Positions 1 through 11,883 of a DNA stretch of 64,000 nt are shown here, in pieces. The notes below the pieces were generated by a model. That model was not told the DNA's origin. It saw only the letters and a list, made by a program, of their open reading frames with translations, and did no database searches. The stretch spans positions 11,218,505 through 11,282,504 of the forward strand of contig NC_045140.1 in assembly GCF_008831285.2 (NCBI RefSeq), read 5' to 3'. Both the position numbers and the translations under genes were made by a program. Origin of the DNA: Nymphaea colorata (taxonomy: Eukaryota > Streptophyta > Magnoliopsida > Nymphaeales > Nymphaeaceae). Numbering within the stretch: position 1 is the first letter of the stretch; each line of letters begins with the position of its first letter.

Positions 1-660
1 AGTTTGATGATCGTAATGAGCATAAGTTTGTCACATACAAGTGGGCCTTATAGGAATATGCATGCCTAGATCTTTAGATCGTGGAGACAGGAACTAAAGA
101 AAATACACTAACGTTTTCAAACTTTTGAAGCTTGTGCAACCCAACTTGTCAAGCATGAGATTCCAGATGATCATTTGAAATCTATAATGAAGCATTAAGG
201 TATGCATTCCATAAATTCACTTGGAATTAATTTGTACTTTTCATGGTATTATAAATCGATAATGTAATGATTTATAAAAAGTTAGTGAAAAAAAAACATA
301 AAATGGTGCACAACTGAAATACCAATACACCACAAGTAGACAAAGCTTAGCACGATTTAAAGCAAAGAAGGTAACCTATAAATTGACATTAATTTGAGTT
401 CAAATTTTTAGTTGAATAACATTAAACTATACATTCATCAACTAATCAATTTGATACATTAGCTTATACAGTTTAGAGAAGATGGACATAGACCATCACG
501 TGCTAAAGTTTTTATTACCACTAGAAGCAGTATCAATGCAAATTACTCTAACCCCCAAACCAACGTTCAAATATATTACATAGCAGGATTATTCAGTTAA
601 CGTTCAAATATATTACATATTCTACAGTTTCCTCCATTTCTTGTACAATATTTTACTTCT
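1..660. other. AT-rich intergenic DNA, no gene seen
   Basis: No ORF of note and no recognisable domain in any frame. The one structure visible is a short direct repeat (aacgttcaaatatattaca) present at about 562 and again at about 600. Nothing else is supported. Confidence 0.6.
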
Positions 661-984
661 TTTATGTATGTTTACCCGCACCTCCTGATTTCCAAAACTA
701 AACGCATGATTAATATATCAACTTTCATGTATTCAATGTCATGTACTTGTGGCATCTTAATATTGAAGATAGACTAAAATTATCAACTTTGTTGACTTAT
801 TTCATCGTGAATGGGTGTAATATTTATGTATGTTTACCCGCACCTCCTGATTTCCAAAACTAAACGCATGATTAATATATTAACTTTCATGTATTCAATG
901 TCATGTACTTGTGGCATCTTAATATTGAAGATAGACTAAAATTATCAACTTTGTTGACTTATTTCATCGTGAATGGGTGTAATA
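661..984. repeat. 162-bp tandem duplication, two copies
   Basis: Unit 1 spans 661-822 and unit 2 spans 823-984. Both begin tttatgtatgtttacccgca and end atgggtgtaata. The two copies differ at about one base (atatca against atatta near the middle). The period is exactly 162 bp, with no spacer. Such high identity suggests a recent local duplication. There is no coding content. Confidence 0.93.
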
Positions 985-2640
985 GAACCTTTCATTGTAT
1001 CAATAAAGTGCAACCGTCGCTTCTTATACATGTATTGCACATTTTATTTTGTATTCTCATTATTTGGGTTGAATAGAATATAATATAATATTAAAAAATT
1101 TATAAAGTTTTATTGATGGGAAGAAACTGTCAGCAAAGTTCCATACACTAATGGATTGCTTTTATGTCAGTATACCATTGTTATTAGTAAACTGTTATTA
1201 CTGACAAGAAGAACTTGTTGGTATATAGTTATTTCTATTGACAGTCTTTCTCTTTCGACAAAAGTTGACACTTACTAATGGTTCTATGTTGTGAGTAAAG
1301 AATTAGAGTTTACTAACGAAAGTATGCCACCAGTGTAAAGTTCAACATTTACTAAAGGTTCTTTACTGTTGATAAAACTTTGGAGTTTACTAACAAAAAT
1401 GACCGACAATAAACGCACTTTGGAGTTTACTTGGTCATGCATTTGCTTGCATGTATAGGTTTGTAGTTATAACCAATCACATGGACAACAAAGGGATGTG
1501 TTCATTGGTTGTATAGCCAAGGGGTGTAGGGGCCCTCGCCTCCTTCATTTTTTTTAAATTTACATGTAAATTAAAATAAATTATTTATCTTATATAGAAA
1601 TTTTGAAAAATCATATTTTGGCCCTTGTCAAAATCTTGAAACTATAATTTGGCCTTCCTCATGAAAAATTTTTGGCCCGCCCCTATGTATAGCAAGTTGC
1701 AAACACTGCAATAGCGGTTTGCTTATATGTCGCTTGTTTACGTATCAATTGTACGAAGGTAGTTCTAATTAGGCAATTTAAATTTTTAGTGAAAATATGC
1801 TTAAGTTTTAGTTCCATTTATTTAACTATTTGTCTTTTGTGATTTAGGCAATTTAAATAAACTAATTCAAAATTTAAGTATATTTTGTTTCTTGAACCAT
1901 CAAAACTTGACATTGTTGTAAAAATTTATGTATAATTGAGTAACTTTTTTTTTTGTAATTGAGTACCATAGGGATGGGGGTGCAAAATGAAGGTTTAGGG
2001 CATTGTGATAAATCTCAAAAAACTTGGATTTGCAAAAACCAAGCTTTGTACAAACATGGATACCCAGTTTTAAAAATCTCGTTTTGATGTTTAGATGACG
2101 AAAAAAAAGGCGTAGGAGAAAGGGAGAAAACAAGCTTTAGTCAAAAATTTTGGTGGAAATGTCACTAAAAATGAATGTTTACTTACACTACTTTTTCCAC
2201 ATGTCAGTAACTACCTGTTTTATTTTTCATGAAAAGAAATTTCTGTTGATACTTAATTTTGCAAAAACCCAATTTTCCTTTTGATGTGTGTGAAATAGTA
2301 TTTTGGTAATTTTTCTGTCATCCAGTGTCCACTATGACTATATGCCAAGTCTATCCTAAGTTGGAAATTTGACCCTCAAGCTTATTACAGATCAGGTTTG
2401 GCTCCAAAAAATGTGAGAGTGAAAGGGAAAAAATGAACGGAAAAAACTGATCCCCAAAAGGGACTGGTGGAACTCATTCTTCTCTTAAATTTATGGATAC
2501 CTTCTTATTTGAAAACTGATTCCCAAAAGGGATGACATTTTCTAAAGGGCGTGATTAAGTTGCGCTCCTCCTAGGTTATTTAGATGTCTAGTCACCCAAA
2601 CACAAAATAAGTTTCAAAAACTAGTTAAAACATTATGTTG
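985..2640. other. AT-rich intergenic DNA with degenerate repeat-like stretches
   Basis: No coding region is supported. Between about 1260 and 1440 the motif tttactaac recurs several times, each time in a slightly different setting, which could be the subterminal part of an old transposon. About 1500-1690 contains several ggccc/gcccc blocks in AT-rich DNA. Neither stretch has ends that I can define. Confidence 0.4.
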
Positions 2641-2679
2641 ACATGAGACTGATTTTCCCAAAACATGGTTTTTTGAGGG

Positions 2680-3044
2680 TGTTGTTGCAACTTTGATGTT
2701 TCGCCGAGGATCTCTACTTACAAGCTTAGACTGCAACTTAAACCTGCACAACAACAAAACAAGAGAGAAAGGAAGAGAAAGAGATTGAATTGAAAAAACC
2801 AAGGTACATGTAGCGTTTTAGGGTTTGCTTCAAGGACCCTCTATAGTTATCTTAAATCACTCTTCATAGCTGGGCTTATAAAATAGGCTTCCTTAGATTT
2901 CCCATATGCGCAGTTACAAAGCAAGTGGGTTACAACCTTTTCAATTTTAGATTACTACTGTAAAAAGGTTGTAACTAATTACCATAACGTATGAACACTC
3001 ATACGTTATAAGATGTAGGTCAGACACATGGTCACAACCCAACA
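2680..3044 (-). mobile_element. Ty1/copia-type LTR remnant (3' LTR, minus strand)
   Basis: Read on the minus strand, a purine-rich tract ending caagtgggag at 3045-3054 is followed directly by tgttgggttgtgacc. This is the usual polypurine tract plus LTR start of plant copia elements. A plausible LTR end (caacaaca, minus strand) lies at about 2680, giving about 365 bp with TGTTG/CAACA ends. The left boundary is uncertain because no second LTR, primer-binding site or target duplication is visible. Confidence 0.5.
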
Positions 3045-3720
3045 CTCCCACTTGACCATGAGATAAGTTTGCTCTCACTATCATGGGTTTCCTTTCAACA
3101 TTTATGTGGTTTCCTTTATATTAGCTTTCCAACGTAACTCAATCGTTTATTTGAGATTAATTACGCCATCATAACTCAAATATTCAATATATTTAACATT
3201 AATTATGAGGTTTTCTTCAAAAGGTTTTACCATCGTAACATATTAAAACTTAGTGTCATGTGGACCACAAGTTTTACATATAAATCATCAAGAACTTTCT
3301 TGATAAAAATGCTAGCAATCATATAAGCATTTGAAATATATAAGAGTATTTTCTTCTTGTTCAACCAATAAAATTAATGTGAATACTCTTCAACCACCTC
3401 ACAAAGAGACAAACTAGAATGTTCTTAATATCGAATGACCAAACCAACTAGAAAGCTTGCAACAAACCAACTAGAAAGCTTGCAACAAGACTTGCATATT
3501 GCATAACACTTATTAGTTTTCCAACAAAGCAAAGGGTATATCCAAGTGTGGTCTCACTTTTCCAATGTTTACATAGTTGTCTATTTGATTGACACATTAT
3601 GACTATTTATAAGAAGGAACAATTATCTCACAATTTTCTACAGTCTTTATCAATATACCCTTTCATATAAAGAATTTCATTCATATAATAATTTTTATGA
3701 CCAAATATTTAAATCATACC
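3045..3720 (-). mobile_element. Probable 3' internal region of the same copia remnant
   Basis: This DNA lies immediately upstream, on the minus strand, of the LTR at 2680-3044. It has the AT-rich, non-coding look of the stretch between pol and 3' LTR in copia elements. No intact pol reading frame remains. A 23-bp tandem repeat (aaccaactagaaagcttgca as core) occupies 3442-3487. The outer limit is a guess. Confidence 0.3.
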
Positions 3721-3939
3721 AAGCAAATATACAGTACACGTGTGGGATAAGGGAAATGCATAAGATGTTTTGGGGTGTTAGAATAACCTTCTCCCGCTCA
3801 TGTACCGGGTAAATAAAATATGTTAAAAAGATAGTATGTTTTCGTTAGTTCAGTAAAGTTTGGGGTTGAGTTCGTAAAGTGAGAGAGGGAAAGTTATAGT
3901 CAGAAGGGCATATGGGGCTGACGACTAGGGCACCGGATC

Positions 3940-4014
3940 CGCTGTCCTCTCTTACGCTCTCTCTGTGTCTGCAACTCTCCGCCTCCTCTCGCCACCGTTT
4001 CCCTTCTACCCGCT

Positions 4015-4057
<43 letters not shown>

Positions 4058-5195
4058 CTCTGTCTGTTTTTTCCCTCTGTGGCATGGGCAGTTGGATAGA
4101 GAAATCAGGGGAAAAGGACAGCTGTTGCTGGTCTTGGAGCGGAGAGCCTAATTTTGCTTATCTTTCTGTCGATATGTATTGTTGTGGACTCTATCACTCT
4201 TTGTCTGAACATCATGTTGTTGCTTGTTTTCTGTAATTTAATGTTCTATTCATGACAAAATGTTCAATGATCAGAGACCATCATGGAATTTCTGCGTTTT
4301 TTTTACCACTGTTACGTTGGTATAGATATGTGCGTACTTTATTGCGGTAATGGTCTGTTACATTGTATATCGTCATAATGGTATATACCATTTGACTGTT
4401 CATGTGGATTGGTATATTTTTCTGTTTGGTGTTCTATGGCCAAGTAATCACAACTTCCAACCCCCTCCTCTTCCCTTCCAAATGCGTCAAAATCATCATG
4501 CGAAATTGATTATTTACTCTCAGATTATTGGTTTATAACTAATTTTCCTTAGTATTGTCTGCTTTTACTAGTAGCCAATGATTTTTGCATTGCATGTTGT
4601 AGTGTGTACCTTTTTAATTTTTGTTTCTGAATTGTATTGGTTCGAGGCTTCTACCTTGCCTTCTGTGGGGTTTTACACTTTAGCATGCCTCAGCTTTTTT
4701 GATCCACTGGATTCTACACATGGTTATTTGTTTCAACTTTGAACTGCTTTAAACTTTTTTTTTCCTGCTCTCTTTCATTGTTTAATTGATTCAATTAACT
4801 ATTTGGTCCGTTCTGAACACTACTAATGTGCCTTGGAATGGTTTGAAAGGTAATCCTCGTTTGGGTCTTGTAACCTGTTCATCCATATAGTCGCTTTATT
4901 TGAGTTTTTGTTTTCTGCCCTTCTGCTCATGCTCTCTGTCATTGAGAATCTAGTACTGACTGCACTTTCCCGTGCTTGTCTACGAACTCTTGTCATGATG
5001 TGTTTGTTTATAGGTATTCTGGTACTAATTGTTACTATTATCGTTGTTGTTGTTGTTGTATTGTTGGACATCGGTTCTTATTAAGAGACGTTCCACTGAT
5101 AGTTATACCTACATATCTTCCTTACTTTCTCATGCTGAGTCGCCTTTTGTTGATTGTAGTTTCTGGAAGTGATCTACTGTGAGACATTTAAGACC
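3940..5195 (+). promoter_or_regulatory. Predicted 5' leader and leader intron of the RZ-1-like gene
   Basis: A CT-rich stretch begins near 3945, and an almost pure (CT)n tract runs about 4016-4053, typical of plant transcription starts and leaders. A good splice acceptor (ttgattgtag) ends at 5159, 36 bases upstream of the ATG at 5196. The intervening DNA is T-rich and non-coding, as expected for a 5'UTR intron. The donor is not certain; it probably lies between about 4080 and 4250. The transcription start and promoter are inferred, not shown. Confidence 0.45.
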
Positions 5196-6054
5196 ATGTC
5201 TGAATCAGCAGAAGAATTCCGATGCTTCATTGGGGGCCTGTCATGGTCAACATCTGACAGCTCTTTGAGGGAAGCATTTGGAAAATTTGGCCATCTTGTG
5301 GATGCAAAGGTGATTTGAGTTCTTCACCCCTGATTAGTGATGTGGATTGCTTTGCATCACCATAGAGTGGTGTGATTATTCTATTCTGTACTAGAACAGC
5401 TCATACTTGGAGCATAGTATGCCTGTGTGCATAGACGGTCCTGTTGTTGGCCAATGAGTTTCAATTGATTGATTGCAGTATGGTGTGATTAAAGTTTGGT
5501 TCTTTACATTGATTGCTTGATGTTTCTTTGGGTACCAGGTGGTTGTTGATCGGTTCTCTGGTCGTTCTCGTGGCTTTGGCTTTGTTACTTTTGATGATGA
5601 GAAGGCTATGGAAGATGCAATGCGTGCAATGGATGGCATGAATCTTGATGGTCGAGCTATTACCGTTGATAAGGCTCAACCATCTGGTAGAGATCGTGAT
5701 GGTGGCTCTTACCGCGATCGTGACCGTGGTGGTCGTGATCGTGGCCGTGATCGCGATTATGGTGGAAGAAAAGGACCTGATAACCGGGGAGAGTGCTTTA
5801 AATGTGGTCAGCAGGGGCATTTTGCTAGGGAATGTCCATCTGGTGAAGGTGCTTCTGATGACAAATATGACAGCAGCAGGGGAAATGGTTGGGGTGGTGG
5901 AAGTGGCAATCACTATGGTCCTGATCGAAATGGTGATCGTTATGGTGGGCGCAACAGGGATGGAGGTCATGGTGGCGGCACTGGAACTGACCGTTATGGT
6001 CGTGATCGTTCAGGGCCATATAAACGACCTGGTGCAGGGGGCTATCGTTCTTAG
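5196..6054 (+). CDS. RZ1A-like: Glycine-rich RNA-binding protein with RRM and CCHC zinc knuckle (RZ-1A/B/C type)
   Basis: Two coding exons are predicted, 5196-5309 and 5539-6054, separated by a phase-0 GT-AG intron (aag|gtgatt to accag|gtggtt). The product is 209 aa. An RNA-recognition motif fills residues 7-85, with RNP2 CFIGGL at 10-15 and RNP1 RGFGFVTF at 49-56. A basic RD/G-rich linker follows, then one CCHC knuckle (C124, C127, H132, C137), then a Gly/Arg/Asp-rich tail ending GAGGYRS. This order, RRM then a single CCHC knuckle then an RG-rich tail, is that of the plant RZ-1 family. Those nuclear proteins bind RNA and are linked to splicing, cold response and germination. The start is chosen because [15 protein letters not shown] is the conserved RRM lead-in. 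There are no internal stops. Orthology to a particular RZ-1 paralogue is not settled. Confidence 0.95.
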
Positions 6055-6500
6055 CTGTTTACACATGGTATGTATTCATAGTAGGTTTTCAGATACTGCC
6101 TTCTACTAGGTTGTCTATTGATCTTTTATTTTAAGATAGTATTTTCTTTTTGTCTTGTTGCAGTCTTTCGTGGAACTCATGGTGGGTTTTGCTGCTGGGA
6201 ACTGCAAGGAACCTTTGTTATCTATAACTTGAAATTATAGATTATGCTTGTGCCAATGCGTGAGATGATCTAGTTTGCATGCATTTTTACTGCTATGTGG
6301 CACGAAAGGAAACTGCACTGCGTTTGTATGGGTTGATTATATGGTGCTTCCTCGGGTGCATTATTTTGCTTGTGTGTGTCACAGTTTTTTCGTTAAAATC
6401 CGAATGTTATCACTGCTGTCAATACCCGGAATGCTGCTAGATACTATGCTCTACATTTGGTCTTCGATTGTTATTCTACTGGATGTTTAGCAGTCTCCCC
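6055..6500 (+). other. 3'UTR of the RZ-1-like gene with a predicted intron at 6068-6163
   Basis: Thirteen bases after the stop codon there is a good donor (acatg|gtatgt at 6068). A pyrimidine tract and acceptor (tcttgttgcag) end at 6163. The intron would be 96 bp. The exon junction would lie less than 50 nt downstream of the stop, so by the usual plant rule it should not trigger nonsense-mediated decay. The poly(A) site is not defined; the end given here is approximate. Confidence 0.5.
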
Positions 6501-7600
6501 ACTAATTAATTTGGCCCCCGTAGTCAGTCCTACGTAAGTATGACAGATAAACAATGTTAGAAGCAACATTGCATATGGATACTGTGCTTTCTCTGCCTTT
6601 GTCAGACACAGTTCTAATCAAATCGACCAAGATAAGGAGTTACGGTAAAATTTTGTGCTTTTGTTTAACTTTTGTCCAAGTAATCTTTCTTAGATGGACA
6701 TCAAAATGATTTTAATTATGTTGATGTTTTTGCAGGCTTGATGCATTTTCCAGTATTCTTGGATACATGCTTTAGGCTTGGGTTTCTAATCGCATTGGAA
6801 ATGTTATTTTGATGCGTGCATTGGTTTTTTTGAAACAAAAGTTCTTGAGTTTTTGGGAGGTGCTGAGGGCAACCTGAGCAGTGTCTATTACCAAAGGCTT
6901 GTCAGTTGTCACCTTCTCCATTAGATTCTGCTTGTGGCCATCCTGCTTTGATATAGCTGAAAGTGCAAGTTTGAGGTTGGTTACTGTGATGTTCTGGAGG
7001 TAGCATAGGTGCCCACTGCTTGAAAGCAACTTCAAATTATTCCCCTCCTTATTATCGGGATTGCCCCTCTGGCTGCAATGGATCAGCTGTGAACCGAATA
7101 TTTGTGTTTGGTACTAGTTTGAAGGAAATTTTGAAAAGTTTATGTCCATGGTACTTTCCAAAGATTCTCTCCAGGTCTCTTGTTCTTTGAGCATACTGTT
7201 CATTGGTCAGCTTTCTTGGGCAAGGATTCTTTGGTCGGCTTCCCTGGTGCAAGGGTATCTTTCACTGTGTATGGGTTGCAAGCAGACAAACAAATATGTT
7301 AAAAACTTGTTCTGTGCGTGAGTATTTATTGTGAAAGAAGAATTTCATTCATACCACGGGCACCTCAGCCTTGAGATAGTCTACCTTTCTCAGACTGGTT
7401 GACAGTGATGCTGTTTGTGATGTTTCAGAACAGGTACATTTATTCTGTATGTCAGTTAAAATTGCTCTTTGATTTAACTGTTTCATTGTTCACACTGCTG
7501 CTTGAATGCCTTTTTTAGTTTGATCTAATCTAATTTAGATGCTGTGTGTATTCCACTTTCATTGTTCAAATTCCAAAGTAATTGTCTACGTGGTGTTTTG

Positions 7601-7654
<54 letters not shown>

Positions 7655-9090
7655 TGATTGCGTGTCATGTGATGGTTAGCGATTATGGTAGCAAATGTCA
7701 AGTGCTCTATCTAATTTTGCACAATTGTAGCAAAAAAACTAGGATTAAAGGTACTGATTGTTTGGGAGGCCCGTAGCACTACCGGTACCAGTTGGAACCG
7801 TGGTAAACATTGGAAGAATTTACTGGCCTTCGGAGACAAATTCAAGAATTGTGGCAAATAAGTGGTGCCAAAATTTAGAGAAATTGAGGCGATTCAGAAT
7901 CTCATAAGTTGGAGAATTTTGGGAAATTCATGTCATCATCATCTTTACACAGTGCTGAATTTTCTGAAAGACCTTTGTATTATGTTTACAGAATTGTAAC
8001 GCTTTTTTGAAGATGTAGTTCCAAGTTTCTCATGGCCGATCAATAATCCGTGGGTTTTCGATTTTCAAGTGTTTGTAAGGCTGATGGTACTGTAGTTTCC
8101 CGCGGTGTCCGCAGAAAACCGGCCTGGGTAGGCCAAATGGACATGGATCCAAGGCAAATGGCCAAAGCGTTTTACGTGTTATAGGCTACATATTTTAAAT
8201 ATTTAAATACTTTTAAAGTTTTCTTATTTTAGTAACAATAATAATAGCAATAATAATAACTTTCAGTAATTCATAACTGGTTCAGTTGAATTGCCGAATA
8301 GAGCGATTCACTGAATTGGCAGCCATGGTTGCTAATAATAGGGTTATAGGAGCCCTAATCACCCAGCAGTTCACATCGGCTGGTACATTCGATTTAATTT
8401 TCAATTTTTTACAACACTGGTTTTTAACAATGATTTATATCCTTTTTTGTATTCTTTACAGTGAAAGCCATATCTTCTTCAGTTTGTAGGTGCTTGATGT
8501 TTCCTGTCATGGTTCGAATGTTGCATATTCGTATGGGCAATTGTTCAAGCTGCCAGGTCGCGGTTTCGGGTAGATTAGCGGGTTCATCGTGTTGTTGTCT
8601 GTCCTTAGTACAAACCAAGACCATTATCAGTTGAACCATTAGGCCTTTCGCGTTCTTACTCTGCAATTTCATTGTTCCGATGCATCCTTGCTGTAGTAAC
8701 GCCCTCTTCTCTTTTAATCTAAAGAATTTCAAAGGAAAGAATATATCACATGTACAGATGAAAACTTATTTACAAAATTGAATCTCTTAGAAAGGGTTCT
8801 CTGTCGTTTGGAAGATTGACTCGAGACAACTCCTGATTGGCTATCATTGGAATCATGAGCAAGATGACTTCAAGTGAAGGAGATGGCCTCGATATCGTGA
8901 TGTTTATTTTGCCGAGGAAGGCCACTGAGTTGCCATGGAAGCAGCTCTGAAGCTCATTTTTGCCCAAAGTGGGTCAATGGTCAGGACGTAAGCTTCTTTC
9001 CAGTCATGCAAATATTTCACTTTTAATTACCAGCAGGGCATCAACTGAAAGCGAACTAACGAAAGCAAATTGAGTCGATTAACAAATAAC
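6500..9090. other. Intergenic DNA, no convincing gene
   Basis: Short ORFs occur on both strands, but none shows a domain, a start context or codon use that I would trust. A compound microsatellite, (TC)n followed by (TG)n, lies at about 7602-7657. Part of the left end may be a long or alternative 3'UTR of the RZ-1-like gene. Confidence 0.45.
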
Positions 9091-11190
9091 CATCTCCTAG
9101 ACTAGTGTTACAATGAAGGAAATAACCAAAATAGAGAAAATATTTTTAGAGGTTCGGTTCAGAGACCTACGTCCTCTTCATTCTCTCGCATACACACCCA
9201 GCGCATGTGTATAAGGCTTTTACAATAACGTATAAGGCGTTTATGCTTCAATTACATTTATTTTCTTGACATTTTGAGTGCCTTCATATTTGGGAACCTC
9301 TTTAATTCTAATTGTCTCTTGTGCCTTTAATTGAGACGTTAGAGGACTGGCCAGACTGGTTGCCTTTTTCATGATTGGTTGCCTTGTTCATGATCATCGT
9401 TGATGCTGTTGCCTATCTCAGTGATCTTGGATTGACGGTCTTGAGCAGTTTCTAACAATAAGCGTTCCCTGGAGGAGGTGTTTAAATCATAATCTATAAA
9501 ATAACTATGTGGTGCCATTATTGATGAATTCCTTTTCAGAAAGATGAAACATATGTGCAAGCGCAACAAACAGAAACAAAACTTTTGTATGCATGACAAA
9601 CACAACAACCGTTTAGCAGAAGGCACATGGAAAAAGATGGCTAGTGGCGCAGAGACATACTGTTGAAAGTTCTCTATGTTGCAGAACCGCAAGCACACAA
9701 AGTCTAGAGACAAATTGGTTGTACAGCTTCCAAAGGCAAATTTATTTATTTTAACTGCATCGTTACTCATGGCAACCTGATAAAAAAACCAGCCAGAGAT
9801 AGTATAAGAGATGGAGAAACGATGTACTTAAGAGACAACAAAATTGGAGAAAAAAAATTATATAAAGCACGCCTCTATTAGTTCCAAGTGCCTGTCATGC
9901 ATATACTTTTACATCATTGCAACTTTCATTCTGGTACCCAAGGACAGATATGTGAAGGTTATCAATGACGTTCTGAAAAGTATGCTTCTATAGTCTAGGT
10001 TGCTGTTGATGCTAATATCCTCACTTGAACATGCACAGCCGTCAACTGCAAGATGAGCCACACTAAGCTCTACATTTTACAGAAACTGATGCTGACAGAA
10101 ATGAATGAGTCAACTAGGAAGCTTGCAATTATGATAGTTAATTTGTGGTCAAGTACGAATTCAACAAAGCATGATAGGTCATTAAGAACAGTAATAGATG
10201 GTCTCACGAATATATAAATTTTTAGGCACTATTTTCTATTTTGGAGACAAAGCGATACCATCTGCACTAGAAAGCTAGAAAATCCCAACTCATCTAAATT
10301 GAATCTGATTCATTCTATCTTCCTGGTTTTAGAGAAAATCAGTTCATTGATCTAGAGGGAAATAGTACTTCCAAATGGATTGAAAATCTTGGACCAATTT
10401 CCTATGTTTGCAGAATTGAAGAACAACCCAAAATGGACAAGTTACGTGGTTGGGCGGGCGAGGAAAAGCCGGCGACAAGAAAGTTACGAGAGTAGGATAT
10501 GAATGGGGCTGTCCCAGGTCAGTGGCTATAACAAAGGTTTATACTAAATCTGCCACGAAAGTAACACAAGATCAGGCAGATACTCAAAGCTGTGTCATTC
10601 AGATGAAAGAATTCTGGCTGAATTTTCTTAACCCTGGCCATCAATTTTTAAAAATGCAGTGAAATCATGTGAATATGCTTTAGCAATTACCAAATGTCCA
10701 ACTAATATTTGATACTATTTACTAGCCATTTTTCTTTCAGACTAGTGGAAAAGTGCTAAATTGAGTAATATTCATCCTAATACCACAAAAGAGACCCATA
10801 AAAAAGAAGAGGGATGTATCTCCTTAATGTTTAATGCTTTTGGGTAAAATAAGATAATCTGACACTGTTCTAGGGTCACAAACCAAACTAGTCAGAAATT
10901 AGTTTGAAAACCGTCCTAAAATAAGTAAGTCAAGGGTAAAATGGTCATTTTTAATGTAAGAAGTTTGGGGCGTTCATAAACACGTACCCTATAACCTTAA
11001 ACAGAAGTCAAACTAATGGAGCTTATTTATTAAATATGTTTAGCAATGTTGTTCTTATATTTTCTAATTGTGAAGTAATTAATCCAACCTCTAAACGGTA
11101 AGAGGACAACATCAAAGCAAAGCTCAAGCAATAGTACGTCAGCAGTGAGAGAGCCTGAATCAAGGTCTAAGATAGCGAAACATAACATCA
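9091..11190. other. Intergenic DNA with a possible LTR scrap
   Basis: Around 9150-9175 the string ggttcggttcagagacctac followed by gtcc resembles the 'ggttcgg...cctacgtcc' stretch common in LTRs of plant Tork-type copia elements. No ends or pol sequence accompany it. The 133-aa minus ORF at 9369-9770 has no recognisable domain. The rest is AT-rich and featureless. Confidence 0.3.
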
Positions 11191-11199
11191 TTAACATCT

Positions 11200-11447
11200 C
11201 CTTCTTACCACCTTATGTGGTTAATATTACTAATGTACCACAAGTGTAATCCATATTGTCAAAAATGCAAAATTTCATGGAAGGAGAAAACATATAGAAA
11301 TTGAGTGTCATTTCACAATGAAGACATATGAAAAAGGATTGATGTCTCTTGACTTCACATAAAGTTTACTGCCATCCATCCAAGTTTAGAATGTTTATTG
11401 CCAAAGTTGGAATAATATCCCCTAATCATGCTAAGTTTGAGGGGGAG
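11200..11447 (+). pseudogene. Ty1/copia pol C-terminus (RNase H end), degraded
   Basis: Reading about 11250 onward gives IHIVKNAKFHGRRKHIEIE then CHF, the '[14 protein letters not shown]' signature at the end of copia RNase H. After a small deletion and frame change comes HPSKFRMFIAKVGI and then the polypurine tract gagggggag at 11439-11447. This is the 3' end of pol. Stops and the deletion show it is dead. It is joined directly to the LTR at 11448. Confidence 0.75.
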
Positions 11448-11871
11448 TGCTAAAACATATGGGTCCCTTCATTCTCTTTTACTGGACAAAGGTTATTCGT
11501 GCATGCTTTGTTGTAATATGTCGTCAGGTTTCTGTTGTTAGAACTTTTATTAAGAAGGGGCAGATTGGTCTTTTATTGTAATAAGTCTGTCTTTGACTAG
11601 GGTTTTGTCCATTCTTTTTGTTTTCTTCTAACTTTCCTCTTGTACGAATACTGTCATATGCTACTGCTGCTACTCGGACAGCTTAGAGATAATGAAGACT
11701 TGTCACTCTTCTTGTGATTTTATCTGTTGTATTTTTTAATCTATGATTTTTTGTTTAGTCCTTCTTTAATATTTTCTGTTTTAGTGTTCGACTGTTCTAC
11801 CGTAATCTCTTTAACCGTGAGTTTAGGGTTAATGTAAAACAGATTTCTCTCTCTCTCAACCGTGTTCAACA
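11448..11871 (+). mobile_element. Ty1/copia LTR with polypurine tract upstream and primer-binding site downstream
   Basis: The LTR starts tgctaaaacat immediately after the purine tract gagggggag and ends gtgttcaaca at 11871. It is followed at once by tggtatcaaagc (11872-11883), a match to the tRNA-Met-type primer-binding site of plant copia elements. The length is 424 bp. A lone LTR normally has internal sequence on only one side; here pol end lies on the left and PBS plus leader-like DNA on the right. A CT-rich tract precedes the 3' end, as in the copia LTRs at 23.7 kb. No second LTR is visible nearby. Confidence 0.72.
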
Positions 11872-11883
11872 TGGTATCAAAGC

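Noticed and set aside
5461-5970. Minus-strand 169-aa ORF over the RZ-1 exon
   Set aside because: It is antisense to the real RRM/CCHC exon. Thr/Ile-rich shadow translation is expected from the GAT/CGT-rich coding strand.
5645-6109. Plus-strand 154-aa ORF in a second frame of the RZ-1 exon
   Set aside because: It is a frame-shifted reading of the same exon, Val/Met-rich with no domain.
7582-7776. ORF across the (TC)n(TG)n microsatellite
   Set aside because: The Ser-Leu and Cys-Val runs are direct translations of simple repeats.
9369-9770. 133-aa minus ORF
   Set aside because: Cys/Phe/Leu-rich translation without a recognisable family; no start or splice context to support it.
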